In this document: positions 1 to 7,354 of the stretch, in pieces
How positions within the stretch are numbered: position 1 is the stretch's first letter
How the letters are laid out: each line of letters begins with the position of its first letter
NCBI GenBank assembly: GCA_964627505.1
Contig: CAZVKB010000049.1
Coordinates: forward strand, 1-19,222
Length of the DNA: 19,222 bases
Source: JACJWR01 sp964627505
Lineage (GTDB): Bacteria > Actinomycetota > Actinomycetes > S36-B12 > UBA10799
Direction of reading: 5' to 3'
Translations under genes and position numbers: made by a program
Notes under the pieces: model-generated
Databases searched by the model: none
Told to the model about the DNA's origin: nothing
The model's input: the letters and a program-made list of their open reading frames with translations, nothing else

Positions 1-1
1 G

Positions 2-74
2 TACCCCCAACGGGATTCGAACCCGTGCTACCGCCGTGAAAGGGCGGCGTCCTAGGCCGCTAGACGATGGGGGC
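2..74 (-). tRNA. tRNA-Glu (anticodon UUC)
   Basis: Read on the minus strand this 73-nt stretch folds as a full cloverleaf. The acceptor stem is GCCCCCA with TGGGGGT (first pair G-U), the anticodon stem is CCGCC/GGCGG around loop CTTTCAC, and the T-arm is ACGGG/CCCGT around TTCGAAT. The loop gives anticodon TTC (UUC), so the tRNA decodes glutamate GAA/GAG. The discriminator base is A, and the window edge prevents telling whether CCA is encoded. Glu-tRNA(Glu) is used in translation and is also the substrate of glutamyl-tRNA reductase (hemA), whose gene starts at 18812 in this window. Confidence 0.97.
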
Positions 75-90
75 CTGTGGTGCGAGGAAC

Positions 91-125
91 CGGTGAGAGC
101 CTGATCAGCATAGTGGAACTCACCG
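91..125. promoter_or_regulatory. Inverted repeat around a possible tRNA-Glu -10 element
   Basis: CGGTGAG at 91–97 is perfectly repeated in inverse as CTCACCG at 119–125, with 21 nt between the arms. Between them, on the minus strand, TATGCT (112 to 107) sits 32 nt before the tRNA start and could be its -10 element; no good -35 was seen. The repeat could be an operator for the tRNA gene or chance. It lies well upstream of the ybdK -10 on the other strand. Confidence 0.3.
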
Positions 126-184
126 ACCGCGAACTATCTGGGGGTGTGCACGATGAACGGTGCCCAACATCCGCGCGAGGACAG

Positions 185-190
185 TACGGT
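185..190 (+). promoter_or_regulatory. -10 element of ybdK (leaderless promoter)
   Basis: TACGGT fits TANNNT and is followed by exactly 6 nt (CTAACC) and then the ATG at 197, so transcription would start at or next to the A of the start codon. The same spacing recurs at several other gene starts in this window. No -35 consensus is obvious. Confidence 0.5.
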
Positions 191-196
191 CTAACC

Positions 197-1324
197 ATGG
201 ATTTCAACTCCTCAGAGCGCAGCACCCTCGGCGTCGAAGTTGAGTACTGGATCGTCGACAAGGAAACCGGCATGCCAGTGGCATGTTCGGTGCCGATCCT
301 GGCCGAGATGGGTCGGGCGCACGGCGGCGAACACCCCAAAGCCAAACACGAACTGTTCGAGTCCAGCATCGAGGTGATCACCGGCATTTGCGAGACGCCC
401 GCCGAGGCGCGAGCCGACCTGCAGGCCACGCTCGACGAACTGCGTCCGCACCTCGACGCGCACGGTGTCACCCTGATGTCCTCAGGCACGCACCCTTATG
501 CCGAGTGGACCGACCTGGTGGTGACACCCAACCCGCGCTACGCCAAGTTGGTGGCCGATATTCAGTGGCCAGCCCGGCGGTTGATGATTCACGGTGTGCA
601 CGTACACGTGGGTGTCCGCTCGGCGGAGAAATCGATCCACACCGTCAACGGACTCACCACCTACCTGCCGCACCTGCTGGCGTTGTCGTGCTCCAGCCCT
701 TTTTGGGAGTCCGAAAACACCGGCATGGCCAGCGCGCGCACCAAAGTGTTTGAGGTTCTGCCCACAGCCGGGATTCCGCCGCAACTGCAGAACTGGCACG
801 AATTCGAGCAATTCCTCGATGCGCTGATCCGCGCTGGCAGCATCTCCACGGTGCGCGAGGTGTGGTGGGATGTGCGCCCACACCCCGGCTTCGGCACGGT
901 GGAGCTGCGCATGTGCGACGGCATCTCAAGCTTGGAGGAGGTCGCGGCCATCGCAGCGTTGAGTCAATGCATCGTCACCTGGTTTGACCGCCTCGTGGAT
1001 GCCGGCGCCGAAGTGCCGGTGAATCCGACCTGGGTGGTGAAGGAGAATAAGTGGCGGGCCGCCCGGTATGGCATGGATGCGCAAGTGATTCTGGATTACC
1101 ACGGCAACACTCGGCCGCTAGCTGAAGATCTCATGGAACTGGTCAACCGGATGCGGCCGTTCGCTCAAGAACTCGGGTGCAGCGAGGAACTTGAACTGGT
1201 CCCGAAAATGATTGAGCGCGGGGCTTCCTATCAGCGGCAATTGGGGATCGTCGCCGCCGGTGGGAGCTTGCAAGATGTGGTGGCGTCGTTGGCTGACGAA
1301 CTGGAGGGTGGCCTTTCCGCATGA
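197..1324 (+). CDS. ybdK: YbdK-type carboxylate-amine ligase (glutamate–cysteine ligase family 2)
   Basis: The 375-residue product belongs to the GCS2/YbdK family, ATP-grasp-like cytoplasmic ligases that join an amino group to a carboxylate; YbdK proteins show weak glutamate–cysteine ligase activity in vitro. Visible signatures are GVEVEYWIVD near residues 12–21 (the metal-binding E-x-E), HGVHVHVGV around 132–140, VELRMCDG in the middle, and KENKWRAARYGMDA in the C-terminal third. The length is usual for the family. The reading frame is open back to 77, but ATG 197 is chosen because a TACGGT -10 lies 6 nt before it and no convincing Shine-Dalgarno precedes it; GTG 146 is a less likely alternative. 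The stop overlaps the next start (ATGA), so the amidohydrolase is co-translated. The true substrate is unknown, and mycothiol- or ergothioneine-related roles cannot be read from sequence. Confidence 0.9.
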   Translation: MDFNSSERSTLGVEVEYWIVDKETGMPVACSVPILAEMGRAHGGEHPKAKHELFESSIEVITGICETPAEARADLQATLDELRPHLDAHGVTLMSSGTHPYAEWTDLVVTPNPRYAKLVADIQWPARRLMIHGVHVHVGVRSAEKSIHTVNGLTTYLPHLLALSCSSPFWESENTGMASARTKVFEVLPTAGIPPQLQNWHEFEQFLDALIRAGSISTVREVWWDVRPHPGFGTVELRMCDGISSLEEVAAIAALSQCIVTWFDRLVDAGAEVPVNPTWVVKENKWRAARYGMDAQVILDYHGNTRPLAEDLMELVNRMRPFAQELGCSEELELVPKMIERGASYQRQLGIVAAGGSLQDVVASLADELEGGLSA

Positions 1325-2526
1325 CTGCTTCGCAGGTTCCAGTGGACTTGAGTAATTTCTTGCGCCGACATGGGCCGTCGTTAATCGACTTTCGGCGCGA
1401 CCTGCACCGACACCCCGAACTCAGTCATGAAGAACGGGTGACCACGGACAAGTTGTTCAACTGGTTGCGCGCGAACGGTCTGGATCCGAAGGTGCTGTCG
1501 TGCGGCACTGGGCTGGTGTGCGATATCGGTGCCGGGGACGAACCGATGGTCGCCCTGCGGGCAGACATCGACGCCTTGGCCATGAACGACCTCACGAACT
1601 CCGACTACACCTCGCGCACGCCAGGGGTGGCCCACGCCTGCGGGCACGATGTGCATTCGGCGATCATTTTGGGAACTGGGATCGCGCTGCAAGCACTCGA
1701 TGAACTCGGGCGGCTGCCGGGGCGGGTGCGGTTGATTTTCGAACCCGGCGAAGAGACTGTGCCCGGCGGCGCCGTCGATGTCATCAAGGACGGATATCTG
1801 CAAGATGTTGGAGTGATCTTCGGGCTGCACTGCGATCCGAAGATCGACGTCGGGCGCATCGGCACTCGCATCGGTGCCATCACCTCCGCCTCAGACATCG
1901 TCGAGATTGTGCTCACCGGCCCAGGTGGACACACGGCCCGGCCCGAGCAGACCGTGGACATGGTCCGAGTGGCTGGGCTGGTGGCCACGGACTTGCCTGG
2001 TCGCTTCGCCGAGATCGCGGCCCCGATCGGAGACACCCGGCTGGTCTTCGGTGCTCTGCACACTGGCAATGCCCACAACGTCATTCCAGGCCAGGCGATG
2101 CTGCGGGGCACGATGCGCACCCCGTCGCGCGAGTTGTGGGACGCAGCGCCGCCGCTGCTGCGAACGGCTCTTGACGAAGTGGTTGCCGGTACCGGTGTGA
2201 CGTGGGAGGTGCGCTACGGTCGCGGCATCCCCCCAGTGGTGAACGATGCTGCGGCGACGGCGATGGTTGATGAAGCTGCCATGTTGAGCCTCGGGGACAA
2301 CGTGCTCACCGCGACCGAACAATCTTGGGGCGGAGATTCTTTCGCCTGGTATCTGGAGGAGGTGCCGGGAACCTATACCCGGCTCGGCACCCACAATCCA
2401 GAGCGCAACGGCCACCACCTCGACCTGCATGCGTCCACCTTCGACGTGGACGAACGCGCGATCGGGGTCGGGATCACCTTGATGGTGAACTCGGCGCTGA
2501 TCTGGCTGGAACGCGAAGCCAACTGA
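1321..2526 (+). CDS. M20-family amidohydrolase (peptidase M20D-like)
   Basis: This 401-residue cytoplasmic metallohydrolase resembles hippurate hydrolase, IAA-amino acid hydrolase and related N-acyl-amino acid amidohydrolases. ALRADIDALAM lies at about 78–88, HACGHDVHSA at 105–114 (Cys107 and His109 as metal ligands), EPGEET at 141–146 (catalytic Glu/metal ligand), FGLHCDP with His170 at 167–173, and GPGGHTARP starts the dimerization lid. A C-terminal TEQSWGGDSF…NGHHLDLH stretch supplies the last metal ligand. The start ATG overlaps the ybdK stop by 4 nt, so the pair is one operon: a ligase forming amide bonds next to a hydrolase cleaving them. Whether they act on the same metabolite is inference. 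The acyl-amino-acid substrate cannot be assigned. Confidence 0.92.
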   Translation: MTASQVPVDLSNFLRRHGPSLIDFRRDLHRHPELSHEERVTTDKLFNWLRANGLDPKVLSCGTGLVCDIGAGDEPMVALRADIDALAMNDLTNSDYTSRTPGVAHACGHDVHSAIILGTGIALQALDELGRLPGRVRLIFEPGEETVPGGAVDVIKDGYLQDVGVIFGLHCDPKIDVGRIGTRIGAITSASDIVEIVLTGPGGHTARPEQTVDMVRVAGLVATDLPGRFAEIAAPIGDTRLVFGALHTGNAHNVIPGQAMLRGTMRTPSRELWDAAPPLLRTALDEVVAGTGVTWEVRYGRGIPPVVNDAAATAMVDEAAMLSLGDNVLTATEQSWGGDSFAWYLEEVPGTYTRLGTHNPERNGHHLDLHASTFDVDERAIGVGITLMVNSALIWLEREAN

Positions 2527-2554
2527 TCCCGGACGTGCGGAAGGTGGCCGCCGA

Positions 2555-2905
2555 TCAGCTGGCAGCCGAACCGTCAATCGGGACAACTACGGCGGCAGTG
2601 CCATACGCCAGGATCTCGGCCAGATTCTCCGCGACGTCTGAGGAGTCGAAGCGCACCCCGAGCACAGCGTTACCGCCAAGCGCGGCTGCGTGATCCATCA
2701 TGCGCTGCACGGCATCTTTGCGGGCTTCGTCAACAACCTCGGTGTACTGCGGTACTTCCCCAGCCTTCAGGGACCGAAAACTGCCGGTGAATCCCTTGGC
2801 GAATCCCACCGAACGCACCAACACGCCCCAGCACAATCCGATGGACTTATCGATCCGGTAACCGGGGGGCGCTTCAAACGTCGTTGAGGTGTAGAGGTTG
2901 GCCAT
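2555..2905 (-). CDS. YbjQ-family (UPF0145) putative heavy-metal-binding domain protein
   Basis: This small soluble protein of 116 residues matches the YbjQ/DUF74 family. It has SIGLCWGVLVRS in the N-terminal half, then KAGEVPQYTEVVDEARKDA, and the family hallmark LGGNAVLGVRFDSS followed by EILAYGTAAVVV near the C-terminus. Family members form pentameric rings; metal binding was proposed for the family but is not well shown, and the biological role is unknown. The start is ATG 2905 rather than the in-frame GTG at 2911, because TAGCGT sits exactly 6 nt upstream of it (leaderless). The gene is convergent with the amidohydrolase (28 nt between stops) and divergent from the PfkB kinase. Confidence 0.88.
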   Translation of the reverse strand: MANLYTSTTFEAPPGYRIDKSIGLCWGVLVRSVGFAKGFTGSFRSLKAGEVPQYTEVVDEARKDAVQRMMDHAAALGGNAVLGVRFDSSDVAENLAEILAYGTAAVVVPIDGSAAS

Positions 2906-2911
2906 GCGCAC

Positions 2912-2917
2912 ACGCTA
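2912..2917 (-). promoter_or_regulatory. -10 element of the ybjQ-family gene (leaderless promoter)
   Basis: On the minus strand TAGCGT is followed by 6 nt (GTGCGC) and then ATG. No Shine-Dalgarno precedes this ATG. The identical hexamer TAGCGT recurs before radA and ppx. Confidence 0.55.
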
Positions 2918-3027
2918 GCCGCAAGCGCTGCTCAGGGCTAGATGCGCACAGAAAAAGTCGTGCAGCCGGGACCCGCGGGTTTCCCTGCGCGCGGGAAGGG
3001 CTTGCGGCGCCCGGCACACTGGTGGGC

Positions 3028-3966
3028 ATGGTTTTCGATGTGGTGGTGGTGGGGGCGGCTGGGGTGGACACTTTGGTTTACCTGCCTGCGGGGGAACCAG
3101 ACTTCACTCGCGATTCCACGATGGTGCAGACGGTGGACACAGTGGGACAGGCAGGTGCCTTTTCTGCCCGTGGGTTTGCTCGACTGGAGTGGCGCACCGC
3201 CTTTGTAGGCGCCTTCGGTGCCGATTGGGCGGCAGATCTGGTGCGGACGGCTTTTGCGGTTGATGGGGTGACTATCGCGGCGGAAGTGCCTGATCCAGCG
3301 GGCACCGCGCGCAGCGTCAACCTGATGACCGACGATGGTCGCCGCCGCGCCTTCTACGACGGTCGGGGTCACGATCAGGTGCCCGTGCCCAAAGCGGAGG
3401 AGGTGTTCTCGGGGGCGCGGTTGGCTGTTTTTCACCTGTCGGATTGGTGTCGGCACCTGTTAGCAGCGGCGCGGAAGGCGGGCTGTGTGATAGCCGTGGA
3501 TGTGCAGGATCTCGACGACGTGGATGATCCGTATCGACGGGACTTCATCAATGGTGCCGACGTGGTGTTCTTTTCTGGAGCACACGTTGCTAGCCCGGCA
3601 CAATGCGCTCGGGATCTTCTGGACCGCGGACCGAGGGCGGTGGTGGCGGGCTTGGGTTCGGCTGGAGCGCTGGTTGCATGGCGGGATTCAACGGGGAATC
3701 TCGTGGACCCGATCGCAGTACCAGCGCCCGTGTTGGACCTGCCGATGGTGGACAGCAACGGTGCTGGCGATGCCCTGGCCGTGGGCACGTTGCATGAGCT
3801 TGTGCTGGCAGCGCCGCCTGACCGAGCGCTGGGCGTCGATGCTGCCACCATGACCTCGGCTGTGTTGTCCGGCCAGTGCGCTGCCCGTTGGACGTGCATG
3901 CGGCGGGGCGGGGACCGTTTGCTCACTCGCCCGGAGTTGGCGCAACTGCGCGCTGCAATCGGCTGA
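3028..3966 (+). CDS. PfkB-family carbohydrate kinase (ribokinase-like)
   Basis: This 312-residue cytoplasmic sugar or nucleoside kinase of the ribokinase/PfkB superfamily phosphorylates a hydroxyl group using ATP. It starts with FDVVVVGAAGVDTLVYLP (residues 3–20). GQAGAFSARGFARL is the position of the usual substrate-binding G-G-x-x-x-N region in a divergent form. VDSNGAGDALAVG (241–253) is PfkB signature 2, with Asp248 as catalytic base and GAG as anion hole. The frame is open to 2884, but homology begins at ATG 3028. A CACACT hexamer 7 nt before that ATG could be a degenerate -10 of a leaderless promoter; no good Shine-Dalgarno is seen. The gene stands alone, with no sugar transporter nearby, so the substrate is unassigned. 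Confidence 0.87.
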   Translation: MVFDVVVVGAAGVDTLVYLPAGEPDFTRDSTMVQTVDTVGQAGAFSARGFARLEWRTAFVGAFGADWAADLVRTAFAVDGVTIAAEVPDPAGTARSVNLMTDDGRRRAFYDGRGHDQVPVPKAEEVFSGARLAVFHLSDWCRHLLAAARKAGCVIAVDVQDLDDVDDPYRRDFINGADVVFFSGAHVASPAQCARDLLDRGPRAVVAGLGSAGALVAWRDSTGNLVDPIAVPAPVLDLPMVDSNGAGDALAVGTLHELVLAAPPDRALGVDAATMTSAVLSGQCAARWTCMRRGGDRLLTRPELAQLRAAIG

Positions 3967-4033
3967 ATTGCCGCCGAAAGCGGACCTGCGAAGCCACAGC
4001 GGTGGGGCGTTGGTCTCCGCGAGCATTCCGTGA

Positions 4034-4171
4034 GCGGCGCACCTATCCAAATCGACCCTGGCCAACGGACTCACTCTGCCCATCGACGCAGCTCGCAACC
4101 TGCGCGCCTTCTGCCGCAATGGCAATACCCACTTGATCATCGATGTCACCGGGTATTTCCGGGCGGCCTGA
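4034..4171 (+). pseudogene. Remnant C-terminus of a secreted/surface protein (DVTGYF tail)
   Basis: The frame from 4034 (just after an in-frame TGA at 4031) to the TGA at 4169 encodes 45 residues with no plausible start or ribosome binding site. It reads S-T-L-ANGLTLPIDAARNL…NGNTHLIIDVTGYFRAA and stops. The pattern 'ANGLTLPI … NTHLIIDVTGYF' is typical of the last repeat of large extracellular actinobacterial proteins ending in DV(T/S/V)GYF. Only the final part of one repeat survives; upstream bases in the other frames give no longer match. The end runs 26 nt into the antisense of the radA 3' end. I infer a decayed gene whose body was deleted between the PfkB kinase and radA. A chance match to this signature is the alternative but looks unlikely. 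Confidence 0.62.
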
Positions 4172-5591
4172 GTTCCTGACCGCGCATGGTGCGCATCTCC
4201 TGGATCGCTGCTGCCAGGGTGGCCACTTCGATGATCCGATGCTCGTCGGCTGGCTTGCTGAACGCCACGCGCGTGCCGACCGGAGCGAGAATACGCCGAA
4301 ACCCAAGCCGAATGGCCTCCGATAGCCGCTGGTTGGTGAGCCGGGTGGGCCGAATATCGCCGGAGAGGGACACTTCGCCGATGGCGACCACGTCTAGCGG
4401 TACGGCGGTGGGTTTGCCGGCGTTGTCCAATGCCGCTGAGGCCAGCGCGAGACAGACTGCGAGGTCGGTGGCGGGGTCGGCGAGTCGGATGCCGCCGACT
4501 GTGGCGACAAAAATTTCCCGATCGGCGAGGCGTTGCCCGCCGTGCCGATCGGTGACAGCAGCCAACATCGCAACCCGGGCGGAGTCCAAACCCGACACCC
4601 CGCGGCGCGGCGTGGGGATGCTGCTGGCGGATACCAGCGCCTGAACTTCGGCGAGCATTGCCCGGCGACCCTCGACCGTGACGGTCACGCAGGTGCCCGA
4701 CACGGGGTCATCGCGATGGCCCCGAAAAAGCAAACTGGGGTCGGGGACCTCCCGCAAGCCAGCATCCGTCTGCTCGAAGCAGGCCACTTCGTCGGCTTGA
4801 CCGTAGCGATTCTTCACGGTGCGCAGCAGCCGTAGCGAGGTGTGGCGATCGCCATCGAGGGACAGCGTGGTGTCCACGACGTGCTCAAGGGCCCGCGGTC
4901 CTGCGACTGTGGACTCCTTGGTCACCTGTCCCACCAAACAGATCGGGATTCCGCGGGCTTTGGCGACTCGGGTGAGCGCATGAGCCACGGCCATCACTTG
5001 CGCCACACCACCCGCGCGCCCCTCCACGTCGGCCGAGGCAACAGTCTGCACGGAATCCACAATCACCAGTGCAATCTGCGGGCCGTGTTCGTCGATATGC
5101 CCGATGACCTTGGCCAGGTCTGTTTCGTCGGCCAGATACAGGTGCTCACTGCCCACACCGATGCGGCGGGCACGGATGGCGAGTTGATCGACGGACTCTT
5201 CCCCGGAGAGATACAGCGTGTGTTGACCAGTGGCCGCCGCGATGGCATCGGCGACCGTCAGCAACAGTGTGGACTTGCCAGCGCCTGGTTCGCCGCTGAG
5301 CAGCAACACCTGCCCCGCCACTAGTCCGCCGCCCAGGATGCGGTCGAATTCGGCGATGCCGGTGGGGGTGCGGCGGGCTGGCCCCGCAGCCAGGATCGAG
5401 CGCACCGCTCGCGCTGAAGTACTCGGAGCGCTGCCCGCCGTGGTGGCTCGCAGTCCAACTTCCGAGGCCGGCGCGGCGACAGCATCGACGGTGCCGAACT
5501 CGCCACACCGGGTGCAACGGCCTGCCCAACGCAGGCTCGGGGCCCCACAGTTGCTGCAGGAGTAGCCGGGGTTCTTGGGTGCTTTGGCCAT
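4146..5591 (-). CDS. radA: DNA repair protein RadA
   Basis: RadA/Sms (481 residues) is a RecA-related, DnaB-like ATPase that drives branch migration during recombination and repair. In order the sequence shows a C4 zinc finger (Cys12, 15, 26, 29: CSNC … CTRC), Walker A GEPGAGKST at 100–108, Walker B-type ALVIVDS near 174–180, the RadA-specific K-N-R-Y-G at 260–264 (usually KNRFG, so Phe is Tyr here), and a Lon-like C-terminal domain with VAIGEVSLSGDIRP at 402–415. The frame is open to 5621, but ATG 5591 is chosen because MAKAPKNPGYSC is the usual N-terminus and TAGCGT lies 7 nt upstream (leaderless). It sits 59 nt downstream of the Cys-rich gene on the same strand but has its own promoter. 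Its 3' end overlaps the surface-protein remnant. Confidence 0.97.
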   Translation of the reverse strand: MAKAPKNPGYSCSNCGAPSLRWAGRCTRCGEFGTVDAVAAPASEVGLRATTAGSAPSTSARAVRSILAAGPARRTPTGIAEFDRILGGGLVAGQVLLLSGEPGAGKSTLLLTVADAIAAATGQHTLYLSGEESVDQLAIRARRIGVGSEHLYLADETDLAKVIGHIDEHGPQIALVIVDSVQTVASADVEGRAGGVAQVMAVAHALTRVAKARGIPICLVGQVTKESTVAGPRALEHVVDTTLSLDGDRHTSLRLLRTVKNRYGQADEVACFEQTDAGLREVPDPSLLFRGHRDDPVSGTCVTVTVEGRRAMLAEVQALVSASSIPTPRRGVSGLDSARVAMLAAVTDRHGGQRLADREIFVATVGGIRLADPATDLAVCLALASAALDNAGKPTAVPLDVVAIGEVSLSGDIRPTRLTNQRLSEAIRLGFRRILAPVGTRVAFSKPADEHRIIEVATLAAAIQEMRTMRGQELRPPGNTR

Positions 5592-5598
5592 AGCCGGC

Positions 5599-5604
5599 AC
5601 GCTA
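5599..5604 (-). promoter_or_regulatory. -10 element of radA (leaderless promoter)
   Basis: On the minus strand TAGCGT is followed by 7 nt (GCCGGCT) and the ATG of radA. It lies in the 59-nt gap after the Cys-rich gene, so radA can be transcribed on its own. No Shine-Dalgarno is present. Confidence 0.55.
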
Positions 5605-5650
5605 CGGGGCGCCTCCGACACAACCAGCGCCTACCGGCGATGGTGCGGAC

Positions 5651-6382
5651 TTATTGCGGGTCGGCTGGATGCCGCAGTCCGCCGGGCTCCTCGGCGATGA
5701 GCTCACACAGCCGACGGTATGCAGCATGTCCCATCAGACGTTCCAACGTGTCTTTCTCAGTGACATATACCGGCTCATCGGCGACGTGAGCTTCGGTCGC
5801 GCCCGAGCAGTACCAGTCCAGATCGTGCCCGCCAGGGCCCCAACCACGGCGGTCGTATTCGGTGATCACCACCACTTCGGCAACGCTGCCGTCTGCCCAT
5901 GTGCGCTCGTCGTATTCCCGACGCACCGGCAGCTGCCAGCACACTTCGGGTTTGACCGCCTGCGGCGCCAGCCCCTCCCGCAACGCCAGCAGGTGCAGCG
6001 CACAACCGGCCCCGCCGGAAAACCCCGGGCGGTTGAGGAGAATGCAGGCGCCTTCGTAAGCGCGAGTCTGGTCAGAGCCTTCCTCATCTTGGGTCACCAC
6101 CCCCAACTCGTTGCCCTCGGCATGAAACTGCCACAACGACGCCGGCAGTTGCCGGATCCGCGCCTGCACCTGTTCACGGTCCTCGTCATCGGCAAAATGC
6201 GCCCCCAGCGTGCAGCACCCGAAGTCCGGCGCATCCGCATAGATGCCGCGACACCCGCGACCGAACACACACGTCCAGCGCGAACTCAACCATGTGGTGT
6301 CGCAGCGAAAAATCCGCTCGGGGTCGTCTGGATCGGTGAATTCCAGCCAACTGCGGGGGAACGTGAGGCTGACTTCCGGCAC
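5651..6382 (-). CDS. Conserved actinobacterial Cys-rich protein (Rv0495c position; DUF3109-like)
   Basis: This 243-residue soluble protein has ten cysteines: 27, 38, 44, 56, 57, 113, 127, 148, 192 and 226. The cluster C38-x5-C44-x11-C56-C57 followed by C113, GCALH (C127, H130) and KPEVCWQLPV (C148) resembles the YkgJ/DUF3109 type of cysteine cluster thought to bind metal or an Fe-S centre. It has no signal peptide or membrane segment. The position divergent from ppx matches Rv0495c in mycobacteria. The start is GTG 6382, with TAACCT 6 nt upstream (leaderless). It precedes radA on the same strand, so a link to DNA repair or redox state is possible but inferred only from position. The biochemical function is unknown, and the family assignment is from motif memory. 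Confidence 0.8.
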   Translation of the reverse strand: MPEVSLTFPRSWLEFTDPDDPERIFRCDTTWLSSRWTCVFGRGCRGIYADAPDFGCCTLGAHFADDEDREQVQARIRQLPASLWQFHAEGNELGVVTQDEEGSDQTRAYEGACILLNRPGFSGGAGCALHLLALREGLAPQAVKPEVCWQLPVRREYDERTWADGSVAEVVVITEYDRRGWGPGGHDLDWYCSGATEAHVADEPVYVTEKDTLERLMGHAAYRRLCELIAEEPGGLRHPADPQ

Positions 6383-6388
6383 AGACCT

Positions 6389-6394
6389 AGGTTA
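6389..6394 (-). promoter_or_regulatory. -10 element of the Cys-rich gene (leaderless, divergent)
   Basis: On the minus strand TAACCT is followed by 6 nt (AGGTCT) and the GTG start at 6382. It occupies the place where the -35 region of the opposing ppx promoter should lie (about 6390–6396), so the two promoters overlap. Confidence 0.5.
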
Positions 6395-6412
6395 GGCGGC
6401 GGTCCCGCACGG

Positions 6413-6418
6413 TAGCGT
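6413..6418 (+). promoter_or_regulatory. -10 element of ppx (leaderless, divergent)
   Basis: TAGCGT is followed by 6 nt (GGGGAC) and the GTG start at 6425. The -35 region would overlap the -10 of the Cys-rich gene on the other strand. The whole intergenic gap is only 42 bp. Confidence 0.55.
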
Positions 6419-6424
6419 GGGGAC

Positions 6425-7354
6425 GTGCGCCTCGCCGTGTTAGACGTCGGATCCAACACCGTGCATCTGCTCATCGTGGATGCCCATTACGGTGCCGCCC
6501 CCATGCCGGCACATTCCCGCAAGATGGAATTGCGGCTAGCCGAAAACCTCACCGCCGACGGCGCAGTCACCCACGAGGCCGTGGAACTGTTGATCGGATT
6601 CATCAAGGAATCGCAAATCGTGGCCGAAGACCTCGGGGCCGGTGAGATCAGCGGTTTCGCCACGTCGGCGATTCGCGACGCCCCGAACGGGGCTGCGGTG
6701 ATCGCCGAAATTGCCGAAGCCACCGGGGTGGTGCTGGAGTTGCTCAGCGGCGAGGACGAAGCCCGCCTGACCTTCCTGGCTGTGCGCAGGTGGTTCGGGT
6801 GGAGCAGCGGACGGCTACTGGTGCTCGATATCGGCGGCGGATCACTCGAATTGGCCACCGGCGCGGACGAAGAACCCGACGTGGCCATTTCCGTGCCGCT
6901 CGGTGCTGGCCGGCTCACCCGCACCTACTGCACCGACGACCCGGTGGCACCTAAACAGGTGCGGCGCATGCGCAAAGATGCGCGCAGCCAGATCGCCCAG
7001 GTGGCGGGTCGACTCACCCGGTTCGGCGAGCCGGAGGTAGCAGTGGCGACGTCCAAAACGTTCCGACAACTGGCCCGAGTGATGGGGGCGGCGCCGAGCG
7101 CGGACGGCCCCCTCGTGCGCCGGGTGATCAAGCGCGACGACCTCGCGGTGTGGCTGCCGAAGCTCGCTGCGATGACAGTCGCCGAACGGGCCGCACTGCC
7201 GGGGGTCTCGACCGGCCGCGCCGGCCAACTACTCGCGGGAGCCGTCGTCACCGAAGCGGCGATGGACCTATTCGGGCTAACCGAACTCGTGCTGTGCCCG
7301 TGGGCGTTGCGGGAAGGCATCATCCTGCGGCGCCTCGACCTGATGGAGACCTAA
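6425..7354 (+). CDS. Ppx/GppA-family phosphatase
   Basis: This 309-residue member of the ASKHA-fold exopolyphosphatase/guanosine pentaphosphatase family hydrolyses terminal phosphates of polyphosphate or pppGpp. The phosphate-1 motif is LDVGSNTVHLLIVD (residues 6–19), ATSAIRDA follows at 79–86, the catalytic Glu is E110 in SGEDEAR, and the phosphate-2 loop is LDIGGGSLEL (134–143). It has only the two catalytic domains, like the short mycobacterial Ppx proteins (Rv0496 lies at the same position). The start is GTG 6425, fixed by a leaderless -10 six nt upstream. The stop TAA shares one base with the ATG of the ATPase (TAATG), so the genes are co-translated. Polyphosphate versus pppGpp preference cannot be read from sequence. 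Confidence 0.93.
   Translation: MRLAVLDVGSNTVHLLIVDAHYGAAPMPAHSRKMELRLAENLTADGAVTHEAVELLIGFIKESQIVAEDLGAGEISGFATSAIRDAPNGAAVIAEIAEATGVVLELLSGEDEARLTFLAVRRWFGWSSGRLLVLDIGGGSLELATGADEEPDVAISVPLGAGRLTRTYCTDDPVAPKQVRRMRKDARSQIAQVAGRLTRFGEPEVAVATSKTFRQLARVMGAAPSADGPLVRRVIKRDDLAVWLPKLAAMTVAERAALPGVSTGRAGQLLAGAVVTEAAMDLFGLTELVLCPWALREGIILRRLDLMET

Noticed and set aside
3957..3980. Intrinsic terminator after pfkB (CGGC…GCCG and CCGC…GCGG short stems)
   Set aside because: Stems are only 4 bp, overlap each other, and no T-run follows.
7150..7353. 68-codon N-terminal extension of the P-type ATPase (and similar long extensions of the isomerase at 9282, pfkB at 2884, proC at 12120 and Grx at 18261)
   Set aside because: These extensions lie in another gene's codons or in non-homologous DNA. 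The inner starts have overlap junctions, leaderless -10 elements or Shine-Dalgarno sites and fit the family N-termini.
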